A stretch of DNA of 64,000 nt. Origin: Leucaena leucocephala (Eukaryota; Streptophyta; Magnoliopsida; Fabales; Fabaceae). The position numbers and the translations under genes were made by a program. The notes beneath the pieces are model-generated. The model searched no databases, was not told the origin of the DNA, and worked only from the letters and a program-made list of their open reading frames with translations. The stretch spans positions 14,431,001-14,495,000 of the forward strand of contig CM073562.1 in the NCBI GenBank assembly GCA_037074615.1, given 5' to 3'. This document shows, in pieces, positions 38,613 through 48,558 of the stretch. The stretch's first letter is position 1. Each line of letters opens with the position of its first letter.

Positions 38613-41186
38613 ATGAATTGTTTATTAGACAATGAAAAAATATTAGAAGAATGGACTAAATCCCAACTAATAGCCTTAATTGGGAAAAACATAGATACAC
38701 AAGTAGCAAACATGTTAATAGAAGCTAGTTTCACTGGAAATGTTCATAATTGGTGGAAAAGTAAAAGTCATGAATTTAGAGAAAGAGCAAGAGTAGTTAC
38801 AGAACCATATAAAAATAGAAAAGAATTTTATGCATTATTAATAAGACAATATGAACAATTATTAAGAAATGAATTTATAGGAAGAAGTACTGCATTAAAT
38901 GAAAAGACAACTAGAGATAGAGCAATAACGAAAATGCATCAAATAGAAATATGTTCTTTAGATCCAAAATATTTAAATCAATATATATGTGAATATAAAA
39001 AATATTACTATGAAGCAAGATTAGAGAATAATGAAGAACAAAGATTTTATTTAGATTTATTTTATAGAAAATTACCAAGATTAATATCAGATACAATATT
39101 AGAAGAATATTTATCAGCTTTTCAAAATAATCCAGAAATTTTAATATTTATAGATACTATGGGAAGACGAGAAGATTATTTAAGAGAATATTTATCTAAT
39201 AAATGTAAACAAGTATGGAGAAATATAAAATATTATAAGACAAATAAATTAATATTAAAATGCTCAGAATTAGAAACACCTCATAGATGGGGATGTGAAG
39301 AAAAGAGTAAAAGAATAAAAAAGAAGAAATATAGAAAATATAAATTTAAAAAATATCCTAAATATAAAGTATATAAAAAATATAAGCCAAGAAAATATTT
39401 TAAGAAAGGAAATAGAAAATTAAATTATAAGAGTAAACCTAAAAAATGCAGATGTTATAATTGTGGAGAAATAGGTCATATTTCAACTAATTGCAAAAAT
39501 AGAAAAGATAAAAAAAGAATAAATATATTAAAAGAAGCAGAAGAATTAGAAATGGAACCATTAGAGTATAATGAATTATCTGGAAGTGAAATAGATGGAA
39601 ATGATATAGAGATATATAAGATAAAAGAATTAGAAGAAGAAAATAAAAGCATAAATATGAATAGTGAAAGTGAAAGTAATAGTGATAGTGATGATGAATT
39701 TTATTCACCAATAGAAGATAATTATAAAATAAAAATGATGAGAAATATAGAAGAAGGTGAAAGTAGTAATAGACAGGAAATAGAAGAACAACAAGAATTT
39801 GATGAATATAGAAATGCTGAAGAAGGAATAGTAGAAAGGAGAATAACTTTTAGCCAGAATCAATATAATAAAATTAAAAATGCAAGATTAGATTTAAGAG
39901 CAAATGAATTAAAAGATGAAAATTTTATACAAAGAGTAAGTAAATTATTAAAATCAAAAAGAAAAGAAAAACAAGCATGTATAATATTAGAAAAGAAACA
40001 TCCAATAGAATCAAGTATGACAGAAAGAGTTTTAAGAATACCTTTAATAAACAAAGCACTAATAGAATCAGAAATAAATAAATTAGAATTCAAAGATGAA
40101 GTATCGGAAATATATATAGCTGGAGTACAATTACTAGTAAAAGCCTATTTTCATCAAGGAATAGATTCACCAATAGAGCTATTAATTACAGATAGAAGAA
40201 TAATAAATAGCGTAAAAGATAGTATATTAGGAGCATTAACTGAAAATTTAATATATCAAAAAATAAAATTTACATTAAATACAAATTTTACAATATCTAT
40301 AGCTGATGAACAAATGAATAAATCAATATTAGTATATCATAAATTAAATAATGTGAGATTATTACAAGGAGCTAAAACAATAAGTATAACAACAATGATA
40401 GGACTAGTATTTACAAATGAACATAAGATTTATAATAGATCAAAAGGAAGATTAACCATAGATAGGAATTTTATACCAATATTAAGAGAATTACCTTTAG
40501 AAACGACAAGTATAACAATACCAAGACAGTTACAAATAGAGTTAGATGGAACTAGATTATATAATGAAGTACCTCAAAGAATAGAAACAAATGATATAAT
40601 AGGACAAAGATCATTAAGAATAAATACTGCAGAACCAGTAATAGATATAAATATTCCAAGACATAGTTTAGAATATAGACATAGTTTAGAATATAGACAT
40701 ATATCTAGAAGAGGAATAAGTAGAAATTCAAGTTTAAGAGAGGAAAATTATAATGCTAATAGGTTAGCAGAAATACCATTAAATTCAAATTTAGTACCAA
40801 TTAGACCAAGAACAAGTCAAATAGATACTACTGAAAGAAATAATACAAATGAAAATTTAATATTAATAGAAATCAAGAAAGAAGCTATATGGGAAGAAAT
40901 AATAGCAAAAATAGATAATAGTATAGAGAGGTCAAAAATACAATTAGAATATACAGAAGACAATTTAGAAATAACAGATGAAGGAACGAAAAGTAATTCT
41001 ATTATAAGATTTAATAGAAGAGATGTAATAAATTTAAAATTATGGGTTGAAGAAAATAATAATGAAATATATAAAATAGTATTAGGAAAAGATTTCCTAA
41101 ATCTAGTAAAACCCTATAAAATTCAAGAAAATAGAATAATATTAAATATAGATCATCAAACATTAATAATACCAAAAATAAAATGA
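38613..41186 (+). pseudogene. Viral coat protein-movement protein segment, 857 codons open
   Basis: The first ATG of this frame is 38613; the frame is open from 38550. The coat-protein core covers about residues 1-230, followed by a Lys/Tyr-rich basic tract (about 232-278, nucleic-acid binding). The CCHC zinc knuckle is C281-x2-C284-x4-H289-x4-C294. An acidic stretch follows (about 310-400), then the movement-protein domain from about residue 405 to 640. That domain holds IYIAGVQLLVKAYFHQGIDS and the conserved Asp in LITDRR of the 30K-like superfamily. Near 40669 an 18-nt unit is duplicated (RHSLEY twice). The stop TGA (41184-41186) overlaps the protease start as ATGA. Marked as a pseudogene because its N-terminal part is frame-disrupted; this portion itself is unbroken. 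Confidence 0.85.
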
Positions 41187-41719
41187 CAAATCAATTATAT
41201 TATATATTAGTAAAATTTAATTATGAGAAATATAGATCAAGAAAATATCATGCTTTAGTAGATACTGGAGCAAATTTAACAATAGCAAAATATAATGTTT
41301 TACCCCCAGAATTATGGAAAAAGAAACAAAATATGAGAATAATAGAAGGAGTAGGACAAGAAATACAGATAATAGAATTAGAAGCAAAAAATATTTTAGT
41401 ACAAATAGGAAATTATGAATTAAAAATATTAGAACTAAATCAATTTAATGATTCAAGCTATGATATAATACTAGGATTAGATTTTCTAGAACAATATTAT
41501 CCTTGGAAAATAACAAAAAATATATGGATAATAACAACTCCGTGTAAACATGAAGCATGGGGAAGTAGGATAACTAGACCTTATAGAAGAAATGATGAAA
41601 AATTTCAATTAAAAATACATGAAAAAGAAGTACAATTTTTACCAAATAAAAAACCAATAGAGATAAATGAAAAATTTGCATTAAATATAATAAATAAACT
41701 AGAAAAATCTATAGAATAA
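41183..41719 (+). pseudogene. Viral pol: aspartic protease segment, ending at a premature TAA
   Basis: It starts at the ATG overlapping the CP-MP stop (ATGA). The retropepsin-like active site is ALVDTGANLTIA (Asp27), with a second-half motif DIILGLDFLEQY. The reading frame continues unchanged into reverse transcriptase after the TAA at 41717-41719, so that TAA is an in-frame nonsense change, not a natural gene end. The protease would process the polyprotein. Confidence 0.85.
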
Positions 41720-42526
41720 AGATTAGAAGAAAATTATAGTGAAAATCCATTAATTCATTGGGAAAAGTCAAAACCTTTAGCAAAAATAGAATTAAAAGAT
41801 TATAATAAAGAGATAAATTGTAAGCCTTATCCATGGACAGAACAGGATAAGAAAGAGTTTATTATGCATATTAATGAAATGAAAAAATATAATTTAATAA
41901 GAGAAAGTAGATCCAAATATTCTTCACCTGCTATGATAGTAATGAATCATAATGAACAAAAAAGAGGAAAATCTAGACTAGTAATAAATTATAAAAAATT
42001 AAATAATTTAGCAATAAGAAATAGATATCCAATACCAAAGATGGAGTTATTATTTAATTTAATAAAAGGAAGAACAATATTTAGTAAATTTGACTGTAAG
42101 TCAGGATTTTTTCAAATAAAATTAGAAGAAGAAAGTAAAAAATATACTGCCTTTAGTACGTCAGAAGGATTATACGAATGGAATGTATTACCTATGAGAT
42201 TACATAATAGTCCTAGTATATTTCAAGAATATGTTAGTAAAATATTAAAACCTATTAAAGATTTTGCAGTAATTTATATAGATGATATATTAATAAGTTC
42301 AAATAATAAAGAAGAACATGAAATACATCTAAAACAGTTTATAGATCTAATAGAGGAAAAAGGATTAAATATATCACCAAAGAAGGCTGAATTAAGAAAA
42401 GAAAGAATAGGATTTCTAGGACAATATGTGTCAAAAGAAGGAATAGAATTACAAGAACATATAGGAAAGAAAATATTAGAATTTCCTAAGATTAGTAATA
42501 AGAAAGAATTACAATCATTTCTATGA
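41720..42526 (+). pseudogene. Viral pol: reverse transcriptase segment between two in-frame stops
   Basis: Same frame as the protease. RT landmarks: RLVINYKKLN (fingers), FSKFDCKSGFFQI, the catalytic YIDDILISS around 42275-42300, and the downstream LNISPKKAELRKERIGFLG. A TGA at 42524-42526 interrupts the frame just after FPKISNKKELQSFL, at the start of the RT-RNase H connection. Both stops look like single-base changes in an otherwise well-preserved gene. Confidence 0.88.
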
Positions 42527-43099
42527 TTAATAAATCAAACTAGAAATTATATTCCCAATTTATCAAAATTAACAGCTAAAATATCTAGATTAGCAGGAGA
42601 AAAAAGTATATGGAATTGGAATAAAGAAACTGAAAATATAGTAAATCAAATAAAACAATTATGTCAAAAATTACCAAAATTAACTATTCCAATAAAAGAA
42701 AATATCAAATGGATAATATATACAGATGCATCAGATAACTATTGGGGAGCTGCATTATTTCATGAAAATGAAAAGAATGAAGAAATAATAACAAGATATG
42801 CTAGTGGAAAATTTAATGATAGTCAAAGTAATTATCACTCTAATTGGAAAGAATTTCTAGCAATAGTGAAAGCTGTAGAGAAATTTGAATTATTTATAGT
42901 AAATACTAAATTCATTATTAGAACGGATAATACTCAAGTCAAACATTGGCTTGATAAAGGAATAAGAACAAATAAGTTAAGCAGTAAAATGTTAATTAAA
43001 TGGCAAAGTGATTTATCATATTATGATTATGAAATTGAATATATTAAAGGAAAAAATAATTTGATTGCTGATTATTTGAGCAGATGGACAATAGAATGA
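42527..43099 (+). pseudogene. Viral pol: RNase H segment
   Basis: The frame continues after the TGA to the natural stop TGA at 43097-43099. RNase H features: first catalytic Asp in IYTDASDNYWGA, Glu in NWKEFLAIVKAVE, Asp in IRTDNTQVKHW and the terminal Asp in IADYLSRW. The stop overlaps the next start as ATGA (43096-43099). With the protease and RT segments this forms one frame of 41183-43099. Confidence 0.85.
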
Positions 43100-44286
43100 C
43101 CAGTAACGAATCTCAAAAAGAGATCCCGACTATGACTACTATGGAACAAATAATTACAAAGATCAATATCTTGGAGATGAATCAAAGTCTGATGTACAAT
43201 CAGATGAATCAGAATATGCAGGCCTTGACCAATAGTATCAATAATATTCTACCTCAAATCGAGGAGATTACTAAGAAGATTAAGGAGCTTGAAGAAAAGA
43301 ATAAGCAGAAATCAATAGTGGACACTGCAGTCCAAGTATCATCCGAAAAAATATCTTCTGAGGAAGTAAAAATACCAGTATCAGGTATAGTTACTAATAA
43401 AAGAATAAATACTGAAATAGTACCTTTTACAGAAATAGTAAAAGCCCAATCCGAAGAAAGAAAGAAAAAAGAAATAGTAGCTATAAGTAGTAGTAGTAGC
43501 AGTAGTAAAATAAGTAAAAGTGATAGTTTCAAAACTATAGAACAATATACATTTTTTAAACATTTAATATATAAAATGAATCATTTACAAATTAATTCTA
43601 GAACAATAAAATATGTTTCTCACTATGCTTTCAATAAAGCTATAATATACCCAGGAACATCACCAGAACTAGTAAAAATATTATATAGTTATGGATTAAT
43701 ACATACTTTATATCCGTCAAGTAATATGGATGAAATTAAACAATTACCAATATCTTTTCAAGAAGCTGCTAAACACTATTTTGGAATAGTAACTCAATAT
43801 AGAGTTTTTATTAGATGTTACTCTACAATAGCTGAAATAACTCTTGATAAATTTTATCCACCTATTAATTTAATAAGATTTGGAACCACTAAAAAAGCTA
43901 TAGAATATGATGAGAAAGAAAAAGAGGATATTAATGAAGATGAAGATTTTCAGTATAAAATTTCTAATATTAGAGCCTCTGAAACAAATATTATATTCCA
44001 AGAATTGAATAGAACAATATCTTCCCCGGATGAAACTCAATGGGTCTACTTTGCTGGACCTACAACATTAATTTTTTCAGTAGGGAAGAATGCGAAAAAT
44101 AAAAGACTATTAGAGATGTGGTATGATCGCATCAAGACTAATAAGATGGAGAATCTAGAAAGAACCAAGAAAAAGATTTGTAGAGCATTATCAGAATATG
44201 CTAATCACGCATGTGAATATTGCGAAGAGCGTGAAAAGCTTGACAAAGATTATGAAGATCCCACTACAGATATGACTCAAATATAA
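43096..44286 (+). CDS. Viral final ORF, intact, in the transactivator position
   Basis: 396 codons from the ATGA start at 43096; an upstream in-frame ATG at 43084 would add four residues. The N-terminus is a probable coiled coil (ITKKIKELEEKNKQ, about residues 55-70), followed by a serine run and a globular region (FKHLIYKMNHLQINSRTIKY through the C-terminus). The C-terminus contains ICRALSEYANHACEYCEERE. It sits where caulimo-, cavemo- and solendoviruses encode the translational transactivator/inclusion protein. I see no motif that proves that role. No lesion is present. Codon use in the first roughly 90 codons is visibly less A-rich than in the pol gene. Confidence 0.7.
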   Translation: MTSNESQKEIPTMTTMEQIITKINILEMNQSLMYNQMNQNMQALTNSINNILPQIEEITKKIKELEEKNKQKSIVDTAVQVSSEKISSEEVKIPVSGIVTNKRINTEIVPFTEIVKAQSEERKKKEIVAISSSSSSSKISKSDSFKTIEQYTFFKHLIYKMNHLQINSRTIKYVSHYAFNKAIIYPGTSPELVKILYSYGLIHTLYPSSNMDEIKQLPISFQEAAKHYFGIVTQYRVFIRCYSTIAEITLDKFYPPINLIRFGTTKKAIEYDEKEKEDINEDEDFQYKISNIRASETNIIFQELNRTISSPDETQWVYFAGPTTLIFSVGKNAKNKRLLEMWYDRIKTNKMENLERTKKKICRALSEYANHACEYCEEREKLDKDYEDPTTDMTQI

Positions 44287-45171
44287 ATAAGATGAAGAAA
44301 AGTCAAAAGTTGCTGCTGAATAATTGCTGCCGACAGTCTAATAATCTACAAAAAGACAAATTGCCAACAAAGAATATCTATCAGCAGAAGAAGCATGCGA
44401 AAAAAGAAGATCGACAAGGATGAAAAGTAAAGCTGCCGACAGAAGAAAAAGCAAGATAAGATAAGATGATCGATAGCTAACGGAACATGGAGGACAATAA
44501 TGAAAAAGAGAGGATAATAATTGTAAAAAAGTATGTTGTTTTATTATATTTAGTCAAAAGTTGAAGTCATGTATTGTCTATAAAATAATTGAGTTTGTAA
44601 GCTGAAGGAGTCTATAAATTAGGAAGAATAAGTCATTGTAATATATCGAATGTTGAAGCAATAACATTCAAGCTTTCAGTATCCTTACTCTCTTGTGCTC
44701 TCGTTTCTAAGTTCCCTTACCTGCTCACTTAAATTATACTTTCAGAATATTTGGATTGCGATAACCAGGTATGAGTAGCTAAATTTCTATAAGGGGATTA
44801 AAGAAGGATTATTATTCGGAAGTTTACTAAGAGTTATGTTATTACAATAGGATTCAATCTGTGTATTATAATTATCTCAAATATAGTTAATAAGTATTTT
44901 GTTTAACGATATAAGTGCATAGAATAAACTTAGTTACGCCTCAGGTAGGAAACGAAAGATGGTTGTGCTGGGATAATCTGAAGGGATAAGGTTGAAAAGT
45001 TCCAGTGGATTAGGAATTTGATAATACCTTGTATGAAAGAGGACAGGGTTCCTTATTTCCCGGATTATTTCTGGTCAAAGTCTAAGTTTATTATAAGCAA
45101 TTATATTGTTTTACAATATGCTCATTAATTACACTTGACATAATTATGCTGCGCTTATTGTTCACCCTGTT
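44287..45171 (+). promoter_or_regulatory. Viral intergenic region with promoter-like and leader sequences
   Basis: No long ORF is present. The motif CTGCCGACAG occurs twice (about 44326 and 44431). TATA-like boxes are TCTATAAAA at 44578-44586 and TATAAATTAGGAAG at 44613. Downstream, CT-rich sequence (TTACTCTCTTGTGCTCTCG) resembles a caulimovirid transcription start and leader region. AGGTATGAGTAGC at about 44767 is a poor relative of the TGGTATCAGAGC primer-binding site for initiator tRNA-Met. AATAAA occurs at about 44922. The functional reading is inferred. Confidence 0.5.
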
Positions 45172-45197
45172 ATTATAAATTTAAATAAATATTAATA
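45172..45197 (+). repeat. Right copy of the 26-bp direct repeat flanking the viral insert
   Basis: Identical over 26 bp to 37095-37120 and in the same orientation. The bases just outside the repeat differ on the two sides, so the match stops at 26 bp. Confidence 0.85.
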
Positions 45198-45390
45198 TAA
45201 TATTAATCAATTATAATATGTAAATATAAATAAATAAATAACAATATTTTTAATAATATAAATATTTAAAATAATATTTAAATAAAATAAATAATAATAT
45301 TAATATTAAAAAAAATGATGTCGAGCTAAGGTAGGAGCCTACCACAAAAACTAACCCTATCTAACCCCATATTATTGTTAGTATTTTACT

Positions 45391-45640
45391 AACTCTAATA
45401 TTGAATTTATTTTAATTTTAAATATAAAATTTTAATTTATTTTATTTTTAAAATTATAAATTTTCTTTTAAAATATTTTTATGTGATGATATATATTAAG
45501 AGAATTTTTATTAAGAATAATTTAAAACTACATAATTAAAGAGAGTATTTTAGAAAAATTAACACATAATTATTATAAATATTTAATTTTTTTAATTTAT
45601 TTAAATTAATTAAATATATTTCATAATAAAAATTAGAGTT
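45391..45640. mobile_element. AT-rich MITE-like element
   Basis: Short terminal inverted repeats AACTCTAAT at 45391 and ATTAGAGTT at 45632-45640 enclose about 250 bp of AT-rich, non-coding DNA. ACT flanks both sides, a possible 3-bp target duplication. A diverged relative lies at about 14270-14540. Confidence 0.5.
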
Positions 45641-46168
45641 ACTATATGTTTTTTTTACTTAGCCCTTCATAGAGTATTCTATCTAATAGCTACCTAGATT
45701 TTTAAGTACATTTTGTACAGTAAGTTTTGAAATTTGAGATTTTTCGCGCATTTTTCTTATGTTAGATTTTTTTTATGGCCAAAATTTACATTAGACATTT
45801 ACTAACCCCACACGAAAATAGGGTTTAATTTTTATTTTTTATTATTGAGAATTAAAAGCAAAATTATAACCTTATATATATATATATATCAAAACCTATA
45901 AAATATTGGCTCAAAACAATTTTTGGGGAAAATATATGTGCATGACAATTTTTTTATAAATTTAATATAATTTTCGTAAAAATGAAACTATTTAAATCTA
46001 ATTTTCTCAAGAAAAAATTATATGTAATTTTCTTATACATTCTATTGTGAAACGTTTTAATTAAAATATGATGAATAAATAGTTATTAATATATTATAGA
46101 ATAAAATAGTATTTAATATCTTAATATTATTTTTTAAATATATTTAATATTATAATTTTATTTAAAGT
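45641..46168. other. AT-rich intergenic DNA, no gene seen
   Basis: Poly-T/poly-A runs and an (AT)n tract at about 45875-45889. Nothing recognised. Confidence 0.4.
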
Positions 46169-47172
46169 GAAATTTTAACCTCCATGTTAAACGTCTGTTA
46201 AAACAGGGACCTTTGGGCAATTTTTTTCTTTTTGCTAACTTCCGCGGGGCTATCATCTCCTTCATCCTTCCCCAGAGTTGGGCGCTGCAACCGGAGAGAT
46301 TTGGATCGTATTTCCAAAAGCCATACGAGCAAACTGTGAATTTCTGGCAGTGCCGATAGCAAGAGCAATTCGGAGCTTGTGAGTGTGAAGCCGTTAATTT
46401 CTGAAAACGCCGAGACCAACAATACCTACAGTGGCATCGACAAAGATCACTTTGGTGGGGAAGAGGAAACTGCAAGCAAACGTCTCTGTCGGCAGAAACT
46501 ATAAGAGATCTGCAATTGGGTATTTTCTTGCTTGTTTCGGTTCATTTAACGATGCGGTAAGCAGAAAGCAGAGGCGCAAGATTTGGCTTCGAGGCTGTGA
46601 CCAATAAGACTTTTCTTTCATCTTCTTCTTGGAAATTGACTGGGAAAAGGAGCATCGAACTAATTGATTTGATAGAAACTGGTTTTTATTTGACAATTCC
46701 TGAACCATCTGGGGAGGTAGAGCCTGATTTATTTAGGAGCCTTGTCGATGATTGTTTAATTCATTGCCTATTGCAGAAAATTTGTGGCTGAATATTATTT
46801 CTTCTTGTGCAAAGAAGCGGTGATGTTTGTCACTATATGATAATGTTGGGCAACATACTCATGTTTTCCCCCTAGCAGCTAAGGATGCATGGCAGTGCAA
46901 CATATGTGGTTCTAAATCTGGAAGGGGATCCGAGGCATAGACTTAACAAAAGTAAATTTGGCAGTGGGGTGGCATTGAGTTTGATCCTAGCATTTGTAGC
47001 GAAGAAATCAACGGATCGGAGGAGGAGGTGAAGCCGGCGGCGGTGTCATGTCTTTGCTGATGAAGGCTGAAGGAGATGATGGCGACGCAAGTTAGAAAAA
47101 ACAAAATATTGCCAAGAGGTCCTTGTTTAACAGACGTTTGGTATCAGTTAACCATGGGTAAAATTGTTCCTA
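46169..47172. mobile_element. Non-autonomous TIR element carrying gene-like fragments
   Basis: The left terminus near 46190-46221 reads ACGTCTGTTAAAACAGGGAC and continues CTTTGGGCAA. The right terminus near 47110-47139, as reverse complement, reads ACGTCTGTTAAACAAGGACC and continues TCTTGGCAAT. Weaker inverted similarity (AATTTTAACC versus AATTTTACCC) extends outward. I could not find a target duplication. The interior is far GC-richer than the flanks and holds coding-like relics on the plus strand: LIETGFYLTIPEPSGEVEPD at about 46675-46740, and a C-x2-C fragment AWQCNICGSKSGRGSEA at about 46890-46937, each soon closed by stops. Pack-MULE-type capture is the likeliest reading. The source genes are not recognised. 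Confidence 0.55.
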
Positions 47173-48558
47173 ATTAAAAATATTGATGGTAAGATACTAA
47201 GATTGTACCATAAATAAAATACTCAATATACTCAATGCATCTAAAAAATATATTATACAAAGATCGAATAAATATGTACTTTACTATTTATTCATTATTT
47301 ATAGATATTAAGGTTGACATGGTTATTTTGGCTAATTGATTTTGTTTTTAAAATAAGTTTTGAAGAATGCATGAAGTTAAGAATAATTAAGTCTATATAT
47401 AAAAATATTATTTATTGAATATATATGTGAGGAAAAATATAAATAATTGCGTGTAGATTTAGTTTCTTAATTAAATAAATAATAGCTTGTCTGTGAGAAA
47501 AGGAGGGGGGAACTGAGTACGGTTGAGAAAATGTTAATAATAATTGAGATATTTGTTGGAAGCAACAATAATAGAGATTCTATGCATGTATGTAGAGAAA
47601 TGACAAAATTAGCAAATGTAGGAGTTAAGATCTGATCTGAAAGTTGAAAAGCATATTGAAGAGACCCCATGATGCAATTTACTTGCACCTTATCAACAAC
47701 AACTTACATGTCTTTGAATCCCACGTCATGTAATATTTTACACGGACTTTTTTTTTTCCTTCAAAAAATGACATCTGAGGACCACTGAAATAGTGTATTG
47801 ACAATAGAGTCATACAAAATGAGGTAATTACACTGCAGTCCCCGAGGATTTGTGTAGAGAAAGAAAGATAATCAATTGAAGAGTACACAGTCCCAGGGAA
47901 AGAAGTTGAGCTCATATTAAGTTTAGCTAACGATGAATAACAATAAATTTTCTTTTTCCAACCCTTGCACTCATAAACTTTTCCGCAAGAATTAGTGTGA
48001 ATGTAATTTGATAAATGGATCATATTATTCATGATTTATAAATAGTGCATTTTATTAAGATTTTTATATTATATATAGATTCTATATGACACACAATAAT
48101 ACATTCTTGCAGTCCACTAGGTAGCTTTAGTAAAATCTATTTCAATCAGGATCAGGCCGAACCGAGCATTGCCTATAATATTTGTTTGTTAGTTCATCTT
48201 TTTCTCTTCTAAGGGTGAATCAATAAAGAAAATGAAAAGAAAGAGAAGAAAAGAAAAAAGAGGTGAAGAAGAAGAATCTGCTAGCAAACACACAAGGAAT
48301 TTTACCTAAAAATTAGTGCTAGTCATATTTACAAAGGTGAGAATATATACAGAATTTGTTATGTACACAAACTCCTTTCAGTTCTGTCAGATTTGTTCAA
48401 GATTCATCTTTTTTTTTATGACCCATGCCATCTGCCAACAACCTAAAGAAAGAATAAATCATGCACGGGTAAATAATACCTCCACAGCCGATCTCTTGCA
48501 CAACAACCCTTGCTACATATATGCATCACATGTAGATTCAGTCAACACTAAGATGCTT
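47173..48558. other. Intergenic DNA and probable 3' flank of the lipase gene
   Basis: No gene is recognised. Short open frames at 47467-48032 on the minus strand and 48316-48621 on the plus strand have no domain; the latter overlaps the last lipase exon antisense. Confidence 0.4.

Larger units (their letters stand above)
37121..45171 (+). mobile_element. Endogenous pararetrovirus (Caulimoviridae), near full length
   Basis: About 8.05 kb, close to one caulimovirid genome. All coding is on the plus strand, with very A-rich codons unlike the host genes. Order: end of a small ORF, coiled-coil/acidic region, coat protein with zinc knuckle, movement protein, aspartic protease, reverse transcriptase, RNase H, a final intact ORF, and an intergenic region with TATA-like boxes. 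There are no LTRs, integrase or envelope, so it is not a Ty3 element. CP upstream of MP, as I recall it, is the cavemo-/solendovirus arrangement; ATGA junctions at 37308, 41183 and 43096 recall tungro-/badnaviruses. Frame changes fall within 37873-37908 and 38550-38578; in-frame stops are at 41717 and 42524. The genus is not settled. Confidence 0.93.

Noticed and set aside
37121..45171. Ty3/Gypsy retrotransposon
   Set aside because: No LTRs and no integrase. A movement-protein domain and CCHC coat protein plus a downstream final ORF identify a pararetrovirus.
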